Source of the DNA: Cladobotryum mycophilum
Lineage: Eukaryota; Ascomycota; Sordariomycetes; Hypocreales; Hypocreaceae
Assembly (NCBI GenBank): GCA_036429605.1
Contig: JAVFKD010000010.1
Coordinates: 558,001 to 622,000, forward strand
Length of the DNA: 64,000 nucleotides
Direction of reading: 5' to 3'
A model generated the notes under the pieces. The model worked only from the letters and a program-made list of their open reading frames with translations. It was not told the DNA's origin and searched no databases. A program made the translations under genes and the position numbers. Within the stretch, counting starts at the first letter, position 1, and each line of letters opens with the position of its first letter. Shown here in pieces: positions 1 through 13,076 of this stretch.

Positions 1-2740
1 TCGCTGAATGCGAAAAGTGTGTGTGTGTGTCTGTGTGCGTGTGTCTGTCTGTCTGTCTGTTGGGAGGAGACAAATGGAGGGTCTCTCTCTGTGCGGCGGT
101 CCATCTATGGCAGGCGAGAGCGAAGCTAAGTTTGGCGGGTGTTCCGGGGCAATGTCACAGTCCCAGAAACAGAACCAAGAACTCTGACTGGAGTGATCCA
201 TGACATGGCATGGTCTGGTCTGGTCTGGTATGGTGAGGTGAGTGGTACGCAGCCGCCAGGCGCAGTGTCAGCTGCGGGCTTGTTGCCCAGCAGGGGGTGG
301 GAGCTTTTTCTGCCCTTATCCTCCTCTGGACTCTGGTTATCCCATCCCATCCCATCATCCTAAAAAAACCCACACTGACTCGCCCTTGTAGCTGCAGGGG
401 ACCTTTCGAAAGCTCACAGGTACCGCCACCGTCGACGTGACCCCCCTCCCTCCCTCGCTCCCAGCTCGACAAGGCTCTCCCATTTCCAAGGTTATCAGGG
501 AATAATAGGCCAAAGTACTCCCGTACCCCGCGTAGAAATGCGCGTGCGTCGCTCAGGTACAGCAAAGTGGTACCCTTTCATCTCGTGTGTGTTTGTGGGT
601 GTGTGTGGGTGACGATTGTATGTATGTGGCTCTTTGAGTTGGAACGGTAAGGAGGTAATTCTTTTTTTTGGTTTGTTTGTTTGCTAGTTTGCACGTACAT
701 ACACACACACACACACTTACATACATACATACCTAGTACATACATACAGGCATACGTACAGGCATACGTACAAAGTACAAGTAGATGGCATTTTTGCTGG
801 CAAGGCCCCAGCCCGTACTCGCATCCAATCCCATCCAATGCAATGCAGTTCAATCTTAACCTTCCATGGCTTCCCGGGCTGCCTGAATACCTCGAGCCCT
901 GAAGCACAATAGCGCACTTCCTTGGTGAGGTGTTGGTGAGGTGGAGGCCATCTAGCCTTAGTGTTTTAGTGGGTTTAGTGCCGTGGGTGTCATGTCAGGC
1001 GCTGTTGTGTGAGTCTGGTGCCTGTAAGTTTTAGCTGGGAGGTGAGAGTGAGTGAGTGGTACAAACAATGGATGCAATCCATGGATCCAATGCAATCCGA
1101 TCCAATATTACTACAAGTACGGAGTACAAACAAGCACACACAAAATGTCTGAGAGAGAAACGACAAGGTACTCCGTAATCCGTACTCCGTACCTCTCTGG
1201 CTCCATTGGATCCAATAGGCTGCTGTCCTATTCCTGTCTCGATTGGCTCGTTTCCCACAACGACCACCACCATCCAAAGACAAAGACAGACAGATACTGG
1301 ACGAGACTCGACGACCAGAATGCATCTGACTCTCCCTCCTTGACCTTGACCTTGACCTTGACTTGACTCTCCCTCGCTCGCCGCCTTCTTGTGAAATTTC
1401 CACTTTTGCCGAACCGTCGCTGCTGTCCAATTGACCGACCCAACCAGGCAAGGCAAGGCAAGGCAAGCATGCAAAAAAACACCATGTTCATACAGACAGA
1501 CATACAAGTACATTGCAGTGGTAAACAAGTAGTAGTAGAACCACCACCCTTGGTTGCCAGCCAACCACAGGCCATTTGAACCTTGAAGTCCTCCCACCAT
1601 TGCCAATCCCGCCAAACAAAGCACGCTCTAAAGAGGTAGTGGTACTCGTAGTGGTACTCGTGGTGATTGGTACCTCAGTACTCCGTATTGTGAGTACAAC
1701 CAGTATTAGCCTCCATGGTTTCTTTCTTTCATTCAGTCATTTATTTGTATCCCTTCATCACCACCATCTTGATAAACAAACGCTCCTCTTGTTCTTGGTT
1801 ATTTATTTACTTTTTCCCTTCTTCTATGAGTACATACTTGTCCTGGCATGGCTTCTTTCGCCTTGTTACTTATTTAGGTACTAAGGGGATGCATGTCAGC
1901 AAGCTTTCCTTGTCTGGCCCGTCCGTCTTGTCTCTTTTTTTTTCTTTCTTTCTTTCTTTCTTTCTCTCTTTCCACATCAAAGTGGTACCTCGTGCAAGTA
2001 CCTCTAGTACGAAGATACTTGCTACCTGCTACCTCCCCCTCCCCTCCTTGGCTCAGAGGTGGTCCTTGAGAGGTCCAACGCCAAAACCTGGGGTCTTAGT
2101 GGCGCTGATTGAATTGCGCTATGCGCTATACTCACCACTCTCACTGGACCTACCAAGGTACCGCACCGCACCACCAAGTACCTACCTGCACTACCTGCCT
2201 GCACCACTGCGCTGCGCTCTGCACCGGGCTCTGCGCGCTACACGCAACACCAACACGCTACAACGTACAAGTATTTCGGTACCCCCATGTACCTCAGTAC
2301 CTCCTCAGCGACCCTTAACCACACTCCTCTTGGCCGGCTGCCCACGCCTACCTGCCTGTACCTACGCCTGCAACTCTGATATCCACACTCCACTCGCCCA
2401 CCACTCACACCACACACACTCACTTACACTCAAGATTGACCTTGAACCGCCATTGCCTTTCTCAAACTTCCATTTCTAAACCCTCGACTTTCATTCAGCA
2501 GCATTCACTTGGACTTTTGACCACGCCGCCCGCACAGCTTTTGTTCCATGTTCATCTTCGTTTTCTCCTTCTTCTTGTTCTTCTTCTTCTTCCTCTTCTT
2601 CACCGATTCCATCTCATCTCTCCTCTGCACCCGCACAAGTCATCATCGCCCTGACTCTCCGCAGTGTCTGTCCCTTGGTCACTGCGGACGCTTTTAATCG
2701 GCATCAAACCTACTCCCTCGTCTTCCCCCAGTCGCTCCTC
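1..2740. other. Gene-free upstream region of the cyclin gene
   Basis: I see no convincing coding sequence here. The stretch holds TG/AC and CATA microsatellites, a CTTGAC-type repeat near 1344-1365, TTTC runs near 1938-1965, many GTAC-containing words, and four copies of TACTCCGTA or its complement. From about 2400 onward it becomes pyrimidine-rich with TTC runs, typical of a fungal 5' leader, so the right end is probably promoter and 5' UTR of the cyclin gene. Confidence 0.6.
697..732. repeat. AC/CATA microsatellite
   Basis: A dinucleotide AC run of about nine units passes directly into a CATA tetranucleotide run. It lies in non-coding sequence upstream of the cyclin gene. Confidence 0.9.
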
Positions 2741-4987
2741 ATGTCGGTTGAAGTTGCGCCGTCGAATTCGCATGCTCCTTTGCCTCCTACACTCTTCAGC
2801 TGCATCGGCCCACGACGACCTCTTCTACCACCGCCTGGTTCCGCCCTGCCAAAACTACCTCCCCTCTTCCACGACAACATCAACAATAACAGCAACAGCA
2901 ATTACAGGTTGCTGGGGAGTGGGTTGAGGACGCCGCCCGCAGACAACATGAGTACCACATACCAATCAGTCCCGGCTGCCTATGATAGCCATTCTCTGCA
3001 CTCGTACTCGACCTCTCTGGCTCACGCTAGCAGAACACGAGCGACTGCATCGACGACGGCGCAAACCAGCGATTCGAGGACCACTGCGCAGTACAACCGA
3101 TACCCTCCACAGCAGACCCAACTGGCACACGTTCCCACCACGCAGCTCAGAACCGGCACCTCCTCCAGCTCCCAGGCCATTTCTCACGCTTCTGACCACT
3201 CCGCCAAACCCACGACACCGGGCGCCGACTCTTCATTGGTTGCTTCTCGAGATACCACGACGACGAAAAGACCCGCCGAAACATTGATCTACCACAGCCT
3301 GCGGATACCAAAATGTATCAGCCCCAATGGCGGTAACCTGGCAGATTTTGCCGCTCAGGTACGCTTCTAATTCCTGTGTGTTTCTGGGGGACTTGGCGAT
3401 TAACAATTCATAGATGACATGTCTCTTCTGGTTCGAGTCCATCGACGAGCTCAAAAAGGCCGAGTCCATCAGATCGCGACCAAGCAACGTACCCATTTCT
3501 CGACTTCCAGATTTAGCGAAGCCTTATGACCAATTTCGAAAATGGGTATACAATGTCTTGTCTACCACACAGGTCACACAGAATGTTATCCTGCTCGCCC
3601 TTCTCTTCATCTACAGACTGAAGATGTCGACCCCCCAAATCAAGGGACGTGCAGGAAGCGAATACCGTTTGCTTACCGTCGCCCTTATGCTAGGCAACAA
3701 ATGTGAGTGAACATCTGGAGCGTTTCGAGCGCAAATCCGGGACCCTGTGTGTGTGTGCTAATTCTGTTTGCAGTTCTTGATGACAACACATACACCAACA
3801 AGACTTGGGCCGAAGTCTCTTGCTTTGCGGTGCAGGAAATCCACGTCATGGAGGTTGAGTTTTTGAGTAATATGAGGTACAACCTGCTGGCGTCCAAGGA
3901 CGAATGGGAGGATTGGTTGGTCAAGTTGGCCTGTTTCCATGAGTACTACGACCGAGCCTCGAAAGTCCCAGCGTCACCGATTCATATCCCCTCACCCTCC
4001 ACCAAGAGCTTCACTTCTCCTATTCCATCACCCACGACGACTACTCTTCCGGTACCCGACCTGCCGCCATTTAATCCTTACGGTACGACGAATATCTCGC
4101 CAAGCGCAAACCGCTACCGAGACTGGGCAAATGCTCACAACCATCCCGTGTCCCCGCTCGCATCGAAGCCAGCCATGACTTACCCAACCTCGCGAAAGAG
4201 GAGCCCGGAGACAGATCTCACCGAGCATCCAGCGAAGCGACACATGCCTCCGAGAATCGGCCACGTTCACCCTCTGAATATCAGACCGAGCGTCATTGCG
4301 GATTCTGCACGACTGCCTGTCCCTCATCTTACTATTGTCACCAACCCAGATTCGCATCAGGCTACATCCTACCCCACGACTAATGTGTATACTCCCCAAG
4401 TGTCTGCCGCACCACAGACCATGGTCTCCCTACCACCTCTACAGCCCGGTATGCGTGCCATGTCTACGGTTTATCAACCTGCTCCACCACTTGCTGTTCA
4501 GCAGCCCGCCATGACACAAACGGCCGTTACCAACGTCGCAGTAGCTGGATACCCCGCTACCACGCTACCCACTCACCCATCAATCAGCTATGGCACCCCG
4601 AGCAAACATCATCACAGTCCGGGCAGCTTGGCCCCCTATGCTTCGTCGCCCATGGTCGACCAGCCACACTTTGCCTCTAATTCAGGGGTACACACGCCGA
4701 TCGCACATACGCCGATTTCTCACTCGCCTAGTGTCTATCTTCAGCAGCGAGCTAGCCCGTACAAACCCATCCGCCATGTGAACAGACTTCTCTACCCACC
4801 ACCCTCGGCATCGCTGGATCAGTATCATCTCGCCGTACCCGTTCAGCCAGCCCAGATGCACTACCAACCTCTTGGACGACGAAACGATCTGCGTACCGGT
4901 GTTGTCCCCGAATTTGTTGTTTACAACCGAGGCCAGTATCCACCTGTTCACACGCCTGGCGGACCCCAGGGACCATTTGCACCTTAG
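2741..4987 (+). CDS. Clg1/Pho80-like cyclin
   Basis: Predicted partner of a Pho85-type cyclin-dependent kinase. Three exons, 2741..3358, 3414..3702 and 3774..4987, give about 706 residues. Both introns have clean GT/AG ends: GTACGC...TAG after a gcgATTAAC branch-like site, and GTGAGT...CAG. The cyclin box spans roughly residues 200-345. It includes the conserved block KGRAGSEYRLL...ALMLGNKFLDDNTYTNKTWAEVS, which is split by intron 2 and rejoined in frame as FLDDN. The N-terminal 200 residues are Pro/Ser/Thr-rich. The C-terminal 360 residues are a Pro/His/Tyr-rich disordered tail with many SP/TP pairs, candidate CDK sites. I chose the ATG at 2741 because the following residues (such as LGSGLRTPPADNMS) read like conserved protein. 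The in-frame ATG at 2948 is the alternative. Clg1-like cyclins in yeasts and Aspergillus act in nutrient and developmental signalling; that role is carried over by family only. Confidence 0.85.
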
Positions 4988-6457
4988 GAGTGGTCGCATT
5001 GCCACCCATATGGGTGCCGTTGGCAGGTGAATCAAGTCAACCACTGGATGCCTCGCTGAACTGAGATTTCTTTTTTCTTTTTTGGAAGAAAGAAAGAGAG
5101 AGAAAAAATCAACACCTCTTTATTCTTCTTCAAAGAGCTAGTCCAATGGACTTGAAGCTCTTGTGTTATCATAAGTGTTAATCATATTTCTTGCTTGTTG
5201 TTAGACAGGGCTTGGTATTGCATGGTTTGGGGCGTTGGTCAGGACGTTTGAATTGACCCTTATTGGGCTCTGGCACATCTGAGGCGCCAAACACCCACAC
5301 ACACTGAGGAATTGCAACTGAGGACTTGATATCTCATTGATGCATTTATTGGGAGTTTTTTTGTTTTGTTTTTTGTTTGTGTTTTCTTCTACAGACACTT
5401 CTTTTTTTCTTTTTTGCTTGGCTTATTAATACGCACCGAGAAGATGGGCGCGGACGGCGGACATGGGACATGGACTTTGGGAAATGGTACAGGCATAGGC
5501 ATTGACTTCTTTTTGGCAGACAGCCATGGCAATGGAAGGGCATTTTTGGTCGAGTGATACACCTATTTAGCTAGAGACTCGGACATGGGGAACATGACCT
5601 GGCATTATGATTGTGCAAGGCTTAGTTAGCACTTGGGCAAAATTCACAACGCAAATTCTTGATAGACGACACTTTGTCAGCAATGACGAAACGTTTGGGA
5701 ATGGCAAATAAAATCAAACAAAATCAAATCAAATACGAATGAAGCAAAGCAGCTGGAATGTCTCATGATAATGTGAAGCCAAGTCTTGGATGGCATGGTA
5801 GTTTGAAACGGTATCCCTGACAGCGGGCGAGACAGGCATAGCTCGGGTAGGAGAGTATTACTAGGTACCTAGTAGACTTTACGAGGTTCTACAAGTACTA
5901 CATAATAGTATACAAGTACAAATAGAGAGAAACAGAGAGAGAGTGTGTGTGTGTGCACGGTTCAGGTAATGCCGCTTTGCTTGCTGAAAGAGGATGGAGG
6001 ACAAGGATGGATGGAGATTGTGATGGGCAGAATGGAGATTCTAGTCGTAAAGGCGCAAAGTCTCTTGACTGCTGCCGCGGAGAAGCCCGTATTACGATGA
6101 ATGCACATGATGCAAATAGGAACTTGCTTGACTTGACTGCATGCATGTTGTGTGAATTTGCTATTGTTAGCACATTGAAAAGAAACCTGCTTAAAAGGGG
6201 AACGAGTTGGAGGAGCCCGCTATGCCAAGAGGAAAGCACCAATGAAGAGGTTCCTACCTCCGTACCTCCGTACCTTTTGGTGATGTGGTAGGAACTTGGT
6301 ACATTGGCACCTGCCATTGCACTGCCCTCTCCGCAGCAACGCAACTGCAGCCCGCTGCACAACTTCCATGGCAGGTGCATTTGCTTGTACCCACCACCAA
6401 CAAGTAACAGCCAGTGAGAAGGAGGCAAGGATTGAATCCATTACAACCATGCATTAA

Positions 6458-6492
<35 letters not shown>

Positions 6493-7191
6493 GCATCAAC
6501 ATCATCAACATCAACAATAACAACATTCGCTATCAATCTCGCCCAGAACCGTCGCTCGGTTCTTTGAGTGATCTCCTAATACGACACGATACATAAAGCA
6601 GTCATATCGGAATAGACTGTATACATACTTTAGCGAGACGTCTTTGTATTTTTCCGCGACCCTCATTTCCTGGTCTTCCAACCGAACGAACGATTACTAC
6701 CCCCTCCCCTCTCAGCCAACCAGTGGGCCACTCCCGATTTGGCCACAGCGCGCCAGCCTGTCTCTCTGACCACCCCAGAGAAACTTGATCCCTTCACAAC
6801 ATCCTCCTCAAATCTCCATCCATTCTTACGACGCCTCAACTTGCCCAGTCCGAGACATCGATATTCGGTTTATGGCGGCGGACCGGCGTTGTGTGTCTCC
6901 CTAACAATCCCTTAACGAATAGCTGCGTCTTTTTTCGCACTTCCGATCGCTTTTCTTGTCTACGCTCGAATCAACGAGCAGCGTCATTCCTTTCACTCCG
7001 TTGGCGACCAAAAAAATACTCTCTCGAGTCTGTTACGGCTGACCTAACCCACGAAACGCCCCCCACTGGACACTCGTTTTCTCTCCATTCAATCTCCCCT
7101 TCTCTCGACGACAAACTCGAACGCAATCGCCCAATCGCGACGCGACCGTCCATCCCTCTTTCGACGACATTTGCGAAACTCATTGCCCATC
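4988..7191. other. Intergenic region between cyclin and chs7
   Basis: No coding potential beyond short chance ORFs. It holds the 3' end of the cyclin transcript, a CAT microsatellite near 6458-6490, an ACCTCCGTACC doublet near 6255-6275 and, from about 6650, a C/T-rich stretch. That last stretch is probably the promoter and 5' UTR of chs7. Confidence 0.6.
6458..6490. repeat. CAT trinucleotide repeat
   Basis: Eleven uninterrupted CAT units, followed by imperfect CAT/CAA units to about 6520. It is non-coding, between the cyclin gene and chs7. Confidence 0.9.
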
Positions 7192-8290
7192 ATGTCGGGC
7201 TTCGGGGATTTCACGTCCATTTGCGAGAATGCACCTCTGCCACTGTGCGCTTCGGTAGGGCCTGTCCTGTCGGCCTCGGGCCGCGTGGGCATCGAACCCA
7301 GGTGTTATGCGCGTAACATTGAATTGGCAAACACCATCATTTTCGAGGGCGCCGCCTCGGCCATGCACATTGTCGCCCTCATCATGACCGTCATCATGAT
7401 TCTTCACGTCAGGAGCAAGTTCACTGCCGTCGGCCGCAAGGAGATTCTCAGCTTCTTCTACCTCTACATGCTTTTGACCTTCATTTCGCTCATTGTGGAC
7501 GCCGGTGTCGTGCCTCCGGGTAGTGCCCCGTTCCCCTACTTTGCGTCTGTTCAAAACGGGTTGAGCAGTGCACTTGTTACTTGTTTGCTGGTCAACGGAT
7601 TTGTCGGTTTCCAGTTGTACGAGGATGGTACGCCCCTGTCGGTCTGGATGATGCGTATTTGCTCTTTGGTCGCCTTCGCCATCAGTTTCCTTGTTTCGCT
7701 TGCCACCTTCAAGAGCTGGGCCGGTCTAGGCCCAACCAACACCATTGGTCTGTTTGTCGTCCTCTACCTGCTGAATGCCATCCAGCTCTTTGTCTATGTC
7801 GGTCTCCAGATTCTTCTCGTAGCCAGGACGCTGCAGGACCGATGGCCCCTGGGAGATATTGCCTTTGGCATCTTCTTTTTCGTTGCCGGACAGGTTATCC
7901 TCTATGCCTTTAGCGCCAAGATTTGCAAGTCTGTGAGCCACTATTTGGATGGATTGTTCTTTGCTACCGTCTGCAATTTGTTGGGCGTCATGATGGTCTA
8001 CAAGGTAAGATATACTTGGAGTCTTTTTTCTTTTTCTTTCTTTCTCTTTTTTCCCTCTTTATTCTTCTTAGCAGTTGGAAACTAACCTGTAGCAGTACTG
8101 GGATTCCATTACCAAGGAGGATCTCGAGTTCTCTGTTGGAACTCGTATGAACAACTGGGAAGTCAAGGAGCTTCTCACCGAGGATGACCGTCGAGGTACC
8201 GTCTACAACGAGGATCCCTACGCACAAACGAGCTCCTACGACATGCCCTACTCGTCGCCAACAACAGCCCGATATTCGTCAAGGCATTAA
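7192..8290 (+). CDS. chs7: Chitin synthase export chaperone Chs7
   Basis: An ER membrane chaperone needed for export of class IV chitin synthase (Chs3 in yeast) from the ER, and so for cell-wall chitin. Exons 7192..8004 and 8096..8290 give 335 residues, the usual Chs7 length. The start MSGFGDFxxIC is the family N-terminus. About seven membrane segments lie near residues 47-72, 84-105, 120-140, 153-173, 184-210, 223-240 and 250-271. The conserved end of the last segment, MMVYK, joins across the intron to [13 protein letters not shown]. The short cytosolic tail is Ser/Tyr-rich. The intron ends in a tandem acceptor TAGCAG; using the upstream AG would add one Gln in frame. The tail after YWDS is cytosolic by topology. 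Identification is by overall sequence pattern and is firm. Confidence 0.93.
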
Positions 8291-9013
8291 AGTCTTCGAA
8301 ATCTCAACTAGAGTGGTGTTTTGTGCGGTTTCTTGTTTATTTTATTTTTAACGAATGCCTACTATGACCTCGGAGACTGCCCGGGCAAAGTACTGACGCG
8401 TATTGTGTCTTGTCACGGGCCTCCTTGGGTAGTTTTGCATACTTGTTCCCACCACTATATGCCTGGGGAATGGAATGTTTTTAATGTTATTTCTTCTGGG
8501 GGCATAGGCATTGATACGGCATGGCGTTTGACGGGTAGTCTGGAAGACTTGTTCATACTTGACTGTGGAGACATTTACGTCGAACAGAGCCAGAAATTAG
8601 GCAATTCGATGGAGGTTGGTGGGCAGAGAAGAAGCACGTGTTTAATAGTTGATGTAGAGTAGGAGTAGACCAGCGTGGTATATATAAAATAGTACGTATG
8701 GAATAGTACAAGTAGTTTGTTTAAGAGGCAGGGGTTCTAGCATAAGAAGTGCTACATACTCCAAGGATGCATGGTTCTCCCATGTCTTGGTTGAGCATGG
8801 GGTTCAGCTCGCTAGTAGGGGTGGTCGTGATGTATGCCTCATTTGGACCGATGCGGGCCGAAATAATGAAGCAAGCCTCGACTGTGGGAGTATGGATCAA
8901 GCACATGGCCTTGAATTTTGACAAATACAAGACAGCCGACCGCCACCTACTTGTACATTGTATCCCAATGGGAAGTGTATGTGCATTTCTAGTTTACGAG
9001 GTGGATGCGGATG

Positions 9014-9040
9014 TGGATATGGATATGGATATGGATATGG
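9014..9040. repeat. GGATAT hexanucleotide repeat
   Basis: About four tandem GGATAT units with GGATGT-type flanks. In one frame it reads Asp-Met repeats, but no gene context supports translation. Confidence 0.85.
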
Positions 9041-11045
9041 GTGTGGATGTGAATGGTGGATACATATGTGCTCATCCAACTAGTGTAATCAAGGATGGGT
9101 AACTATTCTCCAGAGGGTAGATTCCGAGAAGATATAGTAAATTGCGTTTTCGTTATCGGATAATCACTAATGCACCCCCAAGCTGACCTGAACTATATCT
9201 ATGGGGAAGAGGGGGGGGGATAATAGATATGAGATACAAGTGTTGGGTCTGATAGGCACATGTTTTGCCTGGTTCCAGGAAGATTAGCAACCGAAAAAGG
9301 AGACTTTATGTTTGGACTTTGACCTCTTTTTCTCTCTCTCTCTCTTTGGGATCGACGTGTATTTCGTCTTGTATGTACAGAGTGCTTTTGCGGAAAAGAA
9401 AAAGAAAGAAAAAGAAAGTACCCGTTGCAAAGCGGGAGAGGTTGGCTGTTGTTGGACGAAGAGTGAGGGAGAAAGAGCAGAAAGGGAACGGGTCGTGATG
9501 ATCATGCGGCTCAAGTTGGGGGGCAAGGAGGGACCGTGTTGGTGACTATCGTGTGATATAACGTCTTGGTTGCATAACGCTCCCATGCAAGTCGCAGCGC
9601 GTCTTGGCCCTTCGTCTCAGTTTTTTTTTTTTTTTTGCCTTGGTCAGAACTGACAGAAGGATATTAGAGGACGGAGCTAAAAAGTTGGGTTTTTTGTTCC
9701 CTTTTTGCTTTTCCACACCCACCACCACCCCTCCCCTTTTTTTTTTTTTTTTTTACTGTATGAGTGCGCACGGAGAGAAGGGGGAGGGGACTGGACTGAG
9801 ACATGTATGTGTCATATGTGCCCCCAATTATGAGTTATTGCCTTGCCTTTTGGGGGGAAAATTACTAAAGAACTAGAACTAAGCGGGAAAGCAAAAAAGA
9901 AAAGAAAAAGTCATCACCAACAGCATGTGCGTGTGTGTGTGAGACTTGAGCATGGGCACACCTTGCTGCTTGCTGGGGATGGATGGATGGATGGATGGTG
10001 GGTAAAATTGAATAAATGAATGTACTATACTAATAAAGAAAAAAGAAATGATGAAGAAAAAGTAGGCGATGGCATGCTATCAAGCTTATTTTTCAATGGT
10101 CTTGGTGCCCAAAGTTGTCAGACTAACTTTACACTTGTCTATCTGCTAGTAGTTTATAATACTACTACTGCTACTACCACTACTATTACTACGACTGCTA
10201 CGAGTAAGAGACGAGGGGGGGGAGATGATAAAACTATGGACATCCATGGATACCCATATGGCTTACTACTAGGTGATAGTAGTAATAGTAGTAGTGGTGA
10301 TAGTAGGGGAAAGAGTTATCTAGTACTACCTAGTAGTAGGTATTGGCCAAGTAAGACCTTGGGAGAGTGAAAAGTGACTTTGAGCGAGTGAGAATAGGGT
10401 GTGTCATCGTGTTGGTAATAATACTATGTAGTCTACTTGTACATACGTACTCTAAAGGGTTACGGATGGGGACAACAACTTTGATACGCTTCTTCGGTCT
10501 TTTTCTGTAAAGGGGAGCAGCCGCGGAAAGAAAAAGAAAAGAAAGAATCAAATAGAGGGAGAGACAAAGATATGGATGTATGTACGGAGTAGTAGGTAGA
10601 TGCAGTGTGTGTTAGCGCCGTCGCTCCAAGAACGAATAGGATGTCTTCTTTTTCTTTGCTTTTTTCTTTCTTGTTACACCTTTTTTTTTTTCTTTTCTTT
10701 TCTTCCGCTTGAAGGAAGGGAGGCAGAGACAAGACACAGGAAAGTAAAACTTGTGGACCAGGGAGGAGAGTGGAGAGTGGAGAGGATGGAGGGGGTGGAG
10801 AGACGAAACGAAGCCGCTGGAGAAAGATGGGCCGTCGTTGGGCATACGAGAGAAGTACATACATACCTTGTAGGAGAAATAAAGAAAGAAATAAAGAAAT
10901 AAAGGAAGAAAAGAAAGAAAGAAAGAAAGAAGCAAAGACCATTACACACAAACCACAGCCGAACGGACGGACGGACGGGTAACACCAAGGCCAAGGCACC
11001 GGGGGGTGGAGGATGGGGGAGAGAGCGGCGGCGGCGGCAGAGGGC

Positions 11046-11073
11046 GGTTGGGCTTGTGTGTGTGTGTGTGTGT
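11046..11073. repeat. TG dinucleotide repeat
   Basis: Uninterrupted TG units in the long gene-free interval upstream of the DUF3716-like gene. Confidence 0.85.
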
Positions 11074-12189
11074 GCAACCCGCAGAAAGGCAGCAGCCTTT
11101 TATTTCCCTTTCGTTCTTATTATTATTTTCTTTTTTCTTTTTTCTTTTTTCTCTCTTTTTTACAGGGTTCGCCTCATGCGCATAATCGGTGGGCACGTGA
11201 TTGGGAACAGGTATGTAGCAGTCTAGCTTGCTCCATCTACAAGTACCTTGCCTAAATGGGGAGGAAATGCAAGGATTGCATTTAAAGGTCTCGGGATGTT
11301 TTTGTTTTTGTTTTTGTTTTTGTTTTGGTCTGGTTGTGTTTTGGTTTTGTTCCAGGTATATTTTACTTTTTGGACAGTTTTTTTCCCCCCAAGACTTCTT
11401 TTTGGACGAGAGTGAGGGAGAGTAAGAGGAAGAGCTGCAGATACCAAGCACGGAGTACCTCCTTGGGGACTACCCTACGTACCTACCCAGTAGTACAAGC
11501 ATTTGTCGTGAACAGGGGGGTTATGGGGAAGAAGAAGAGAGTTGTTGGTCATACAAAGCTCTATTTGGAATAAGAATGGGGGAGGGGAAGGGGAGCCCCC
11601 CGGTAAGCTCTCTCTGTTTTACTAATAAGATTACCCTGCCCTCTCTGTAAGGTAAGAGAACCCTGGAGAGGGAAATAGAGAGAGGCCTCTTATTTATTTT
11701 CGGTGGACATTAGATCCCAAATTCTCCTGAAGCGATGGATGGGAGGGGAGAGATGGTGGTTGGCTGGTACTCCGTATACAGTACGAATTTGTCCCCCCCT
11801 TCCCTCCCCTGGGCGCAAGACCAAGCGCAGATACGTACGGTCGGGCGGCGCGTAAAGGTACTATACGTGGTATGTAGTAGTCATGCCATGTCATGGGAAG
11901 AGGTGGTGGGTGGAGGATGCATGTATTTGTATTAGTATATAGAGGTGGTCCAAGCCGGTGGAATTGGGGGGATGCAAGGCCCATCACCCTGCTGGCGAAT
12001 TACCTTGTTGAGCCATGTGCGTGCATAGAATAATTAAGTCATTCGGTAAGGTGCATGCCTACCTAGTGGGTAAGAAGGGGAGGGAGAAGAAAAAAGTAAT
12101 GCAACTTCGCTTATCGACGTGCATCCAGCCAAGTGTGTGAGTTGAGTGATATGTATGGTGAGGTACTATATGTACTCGGTGCTCTGTTA

Positions 12190-12236
12190 TTATTTATTTT
12201 TTATTTATTTATTTATTTATTTATTTTTTTTTTTTT
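12190..12236. repeat. TTTA repeat followed by T-tract
   Basis: Tandem TTTA units end in a T-tract of about a dozen bases. It is non-coding. Confidence 0.85.
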
Positions 12237-12812
12237 ACAAATTTGATTTACCTTTCAGAGGTACTTGACAAGTATGCATGTATATATATATGTACACATC
12301 CCATGGGATTAACCATGTCAAGTGTCATGCCTACCTTACTTACATGTAGTATTTCTTTCTCTCCCCTTGTACGGGGAGTGCAGCAGAGAGTACATGCGTT
12401 TAACCGATTCGAGACATTTCATTCAACCTTATTAAGATGTACGGTCAAGACTACTAACTACAAGTAGGTACAAGTACCTGCCTCGGGGCGGACTCGGTAG
12501 TCGATACGCGGGCGAGAGATACGAAATACCGAGGGATGGATGAAGGAGAAGTTTTTGTCGAAAAGCAACGCGTTTTGTTATTTTTCTTCTTCTAAATAGT
12601 AACGGTTCGCAAAGCATGGAGTTTGGGTAACGATATGTTCGCCCGCCCATGCCTGTTAGGTAAAGGCATACTTGGTACTACTACCTTGCCCAAGTACCTA
12701 GTAGAAAGTTCAGAGAGGGTGATGCCACTTTAGTAGTACCTACTACTAGGTAGGTATAGTACACTAGGTAGATAGGTACCTGTATATAGTATAGTATAGT
12801 AACCCCACCTAC

Positions 12813-12846
<34 letters not shown>

Positions 12847-13045
12847 ATTAATTAACTGGGGGAGAGGAGTGTTCGATGGGTCTTTTTCCCGAGGTTTCGG
12901 TACCTTAATTTATGTGGGTTATATAGCCATTATTAACCATGAAGCCAAACAGCCTCGTCTGTATTACTTACTCCATGCTCTCTGTACTCCGTGCCCGTAC
13001 GTACAGGCAGCAGAAGAGCAATGAGGCCAGTCAGCGCATGACATC

Positions 13046-13076
13046 CCATCCATCCATCCATCCATCCATCCATCCA
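13046..13076. repeat. CATC tetranucleotide repeat
   Basis: Seven or so tandem CATC units, non-coding, upstream of the long CT-rich stretch. Confidence 0.85.
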
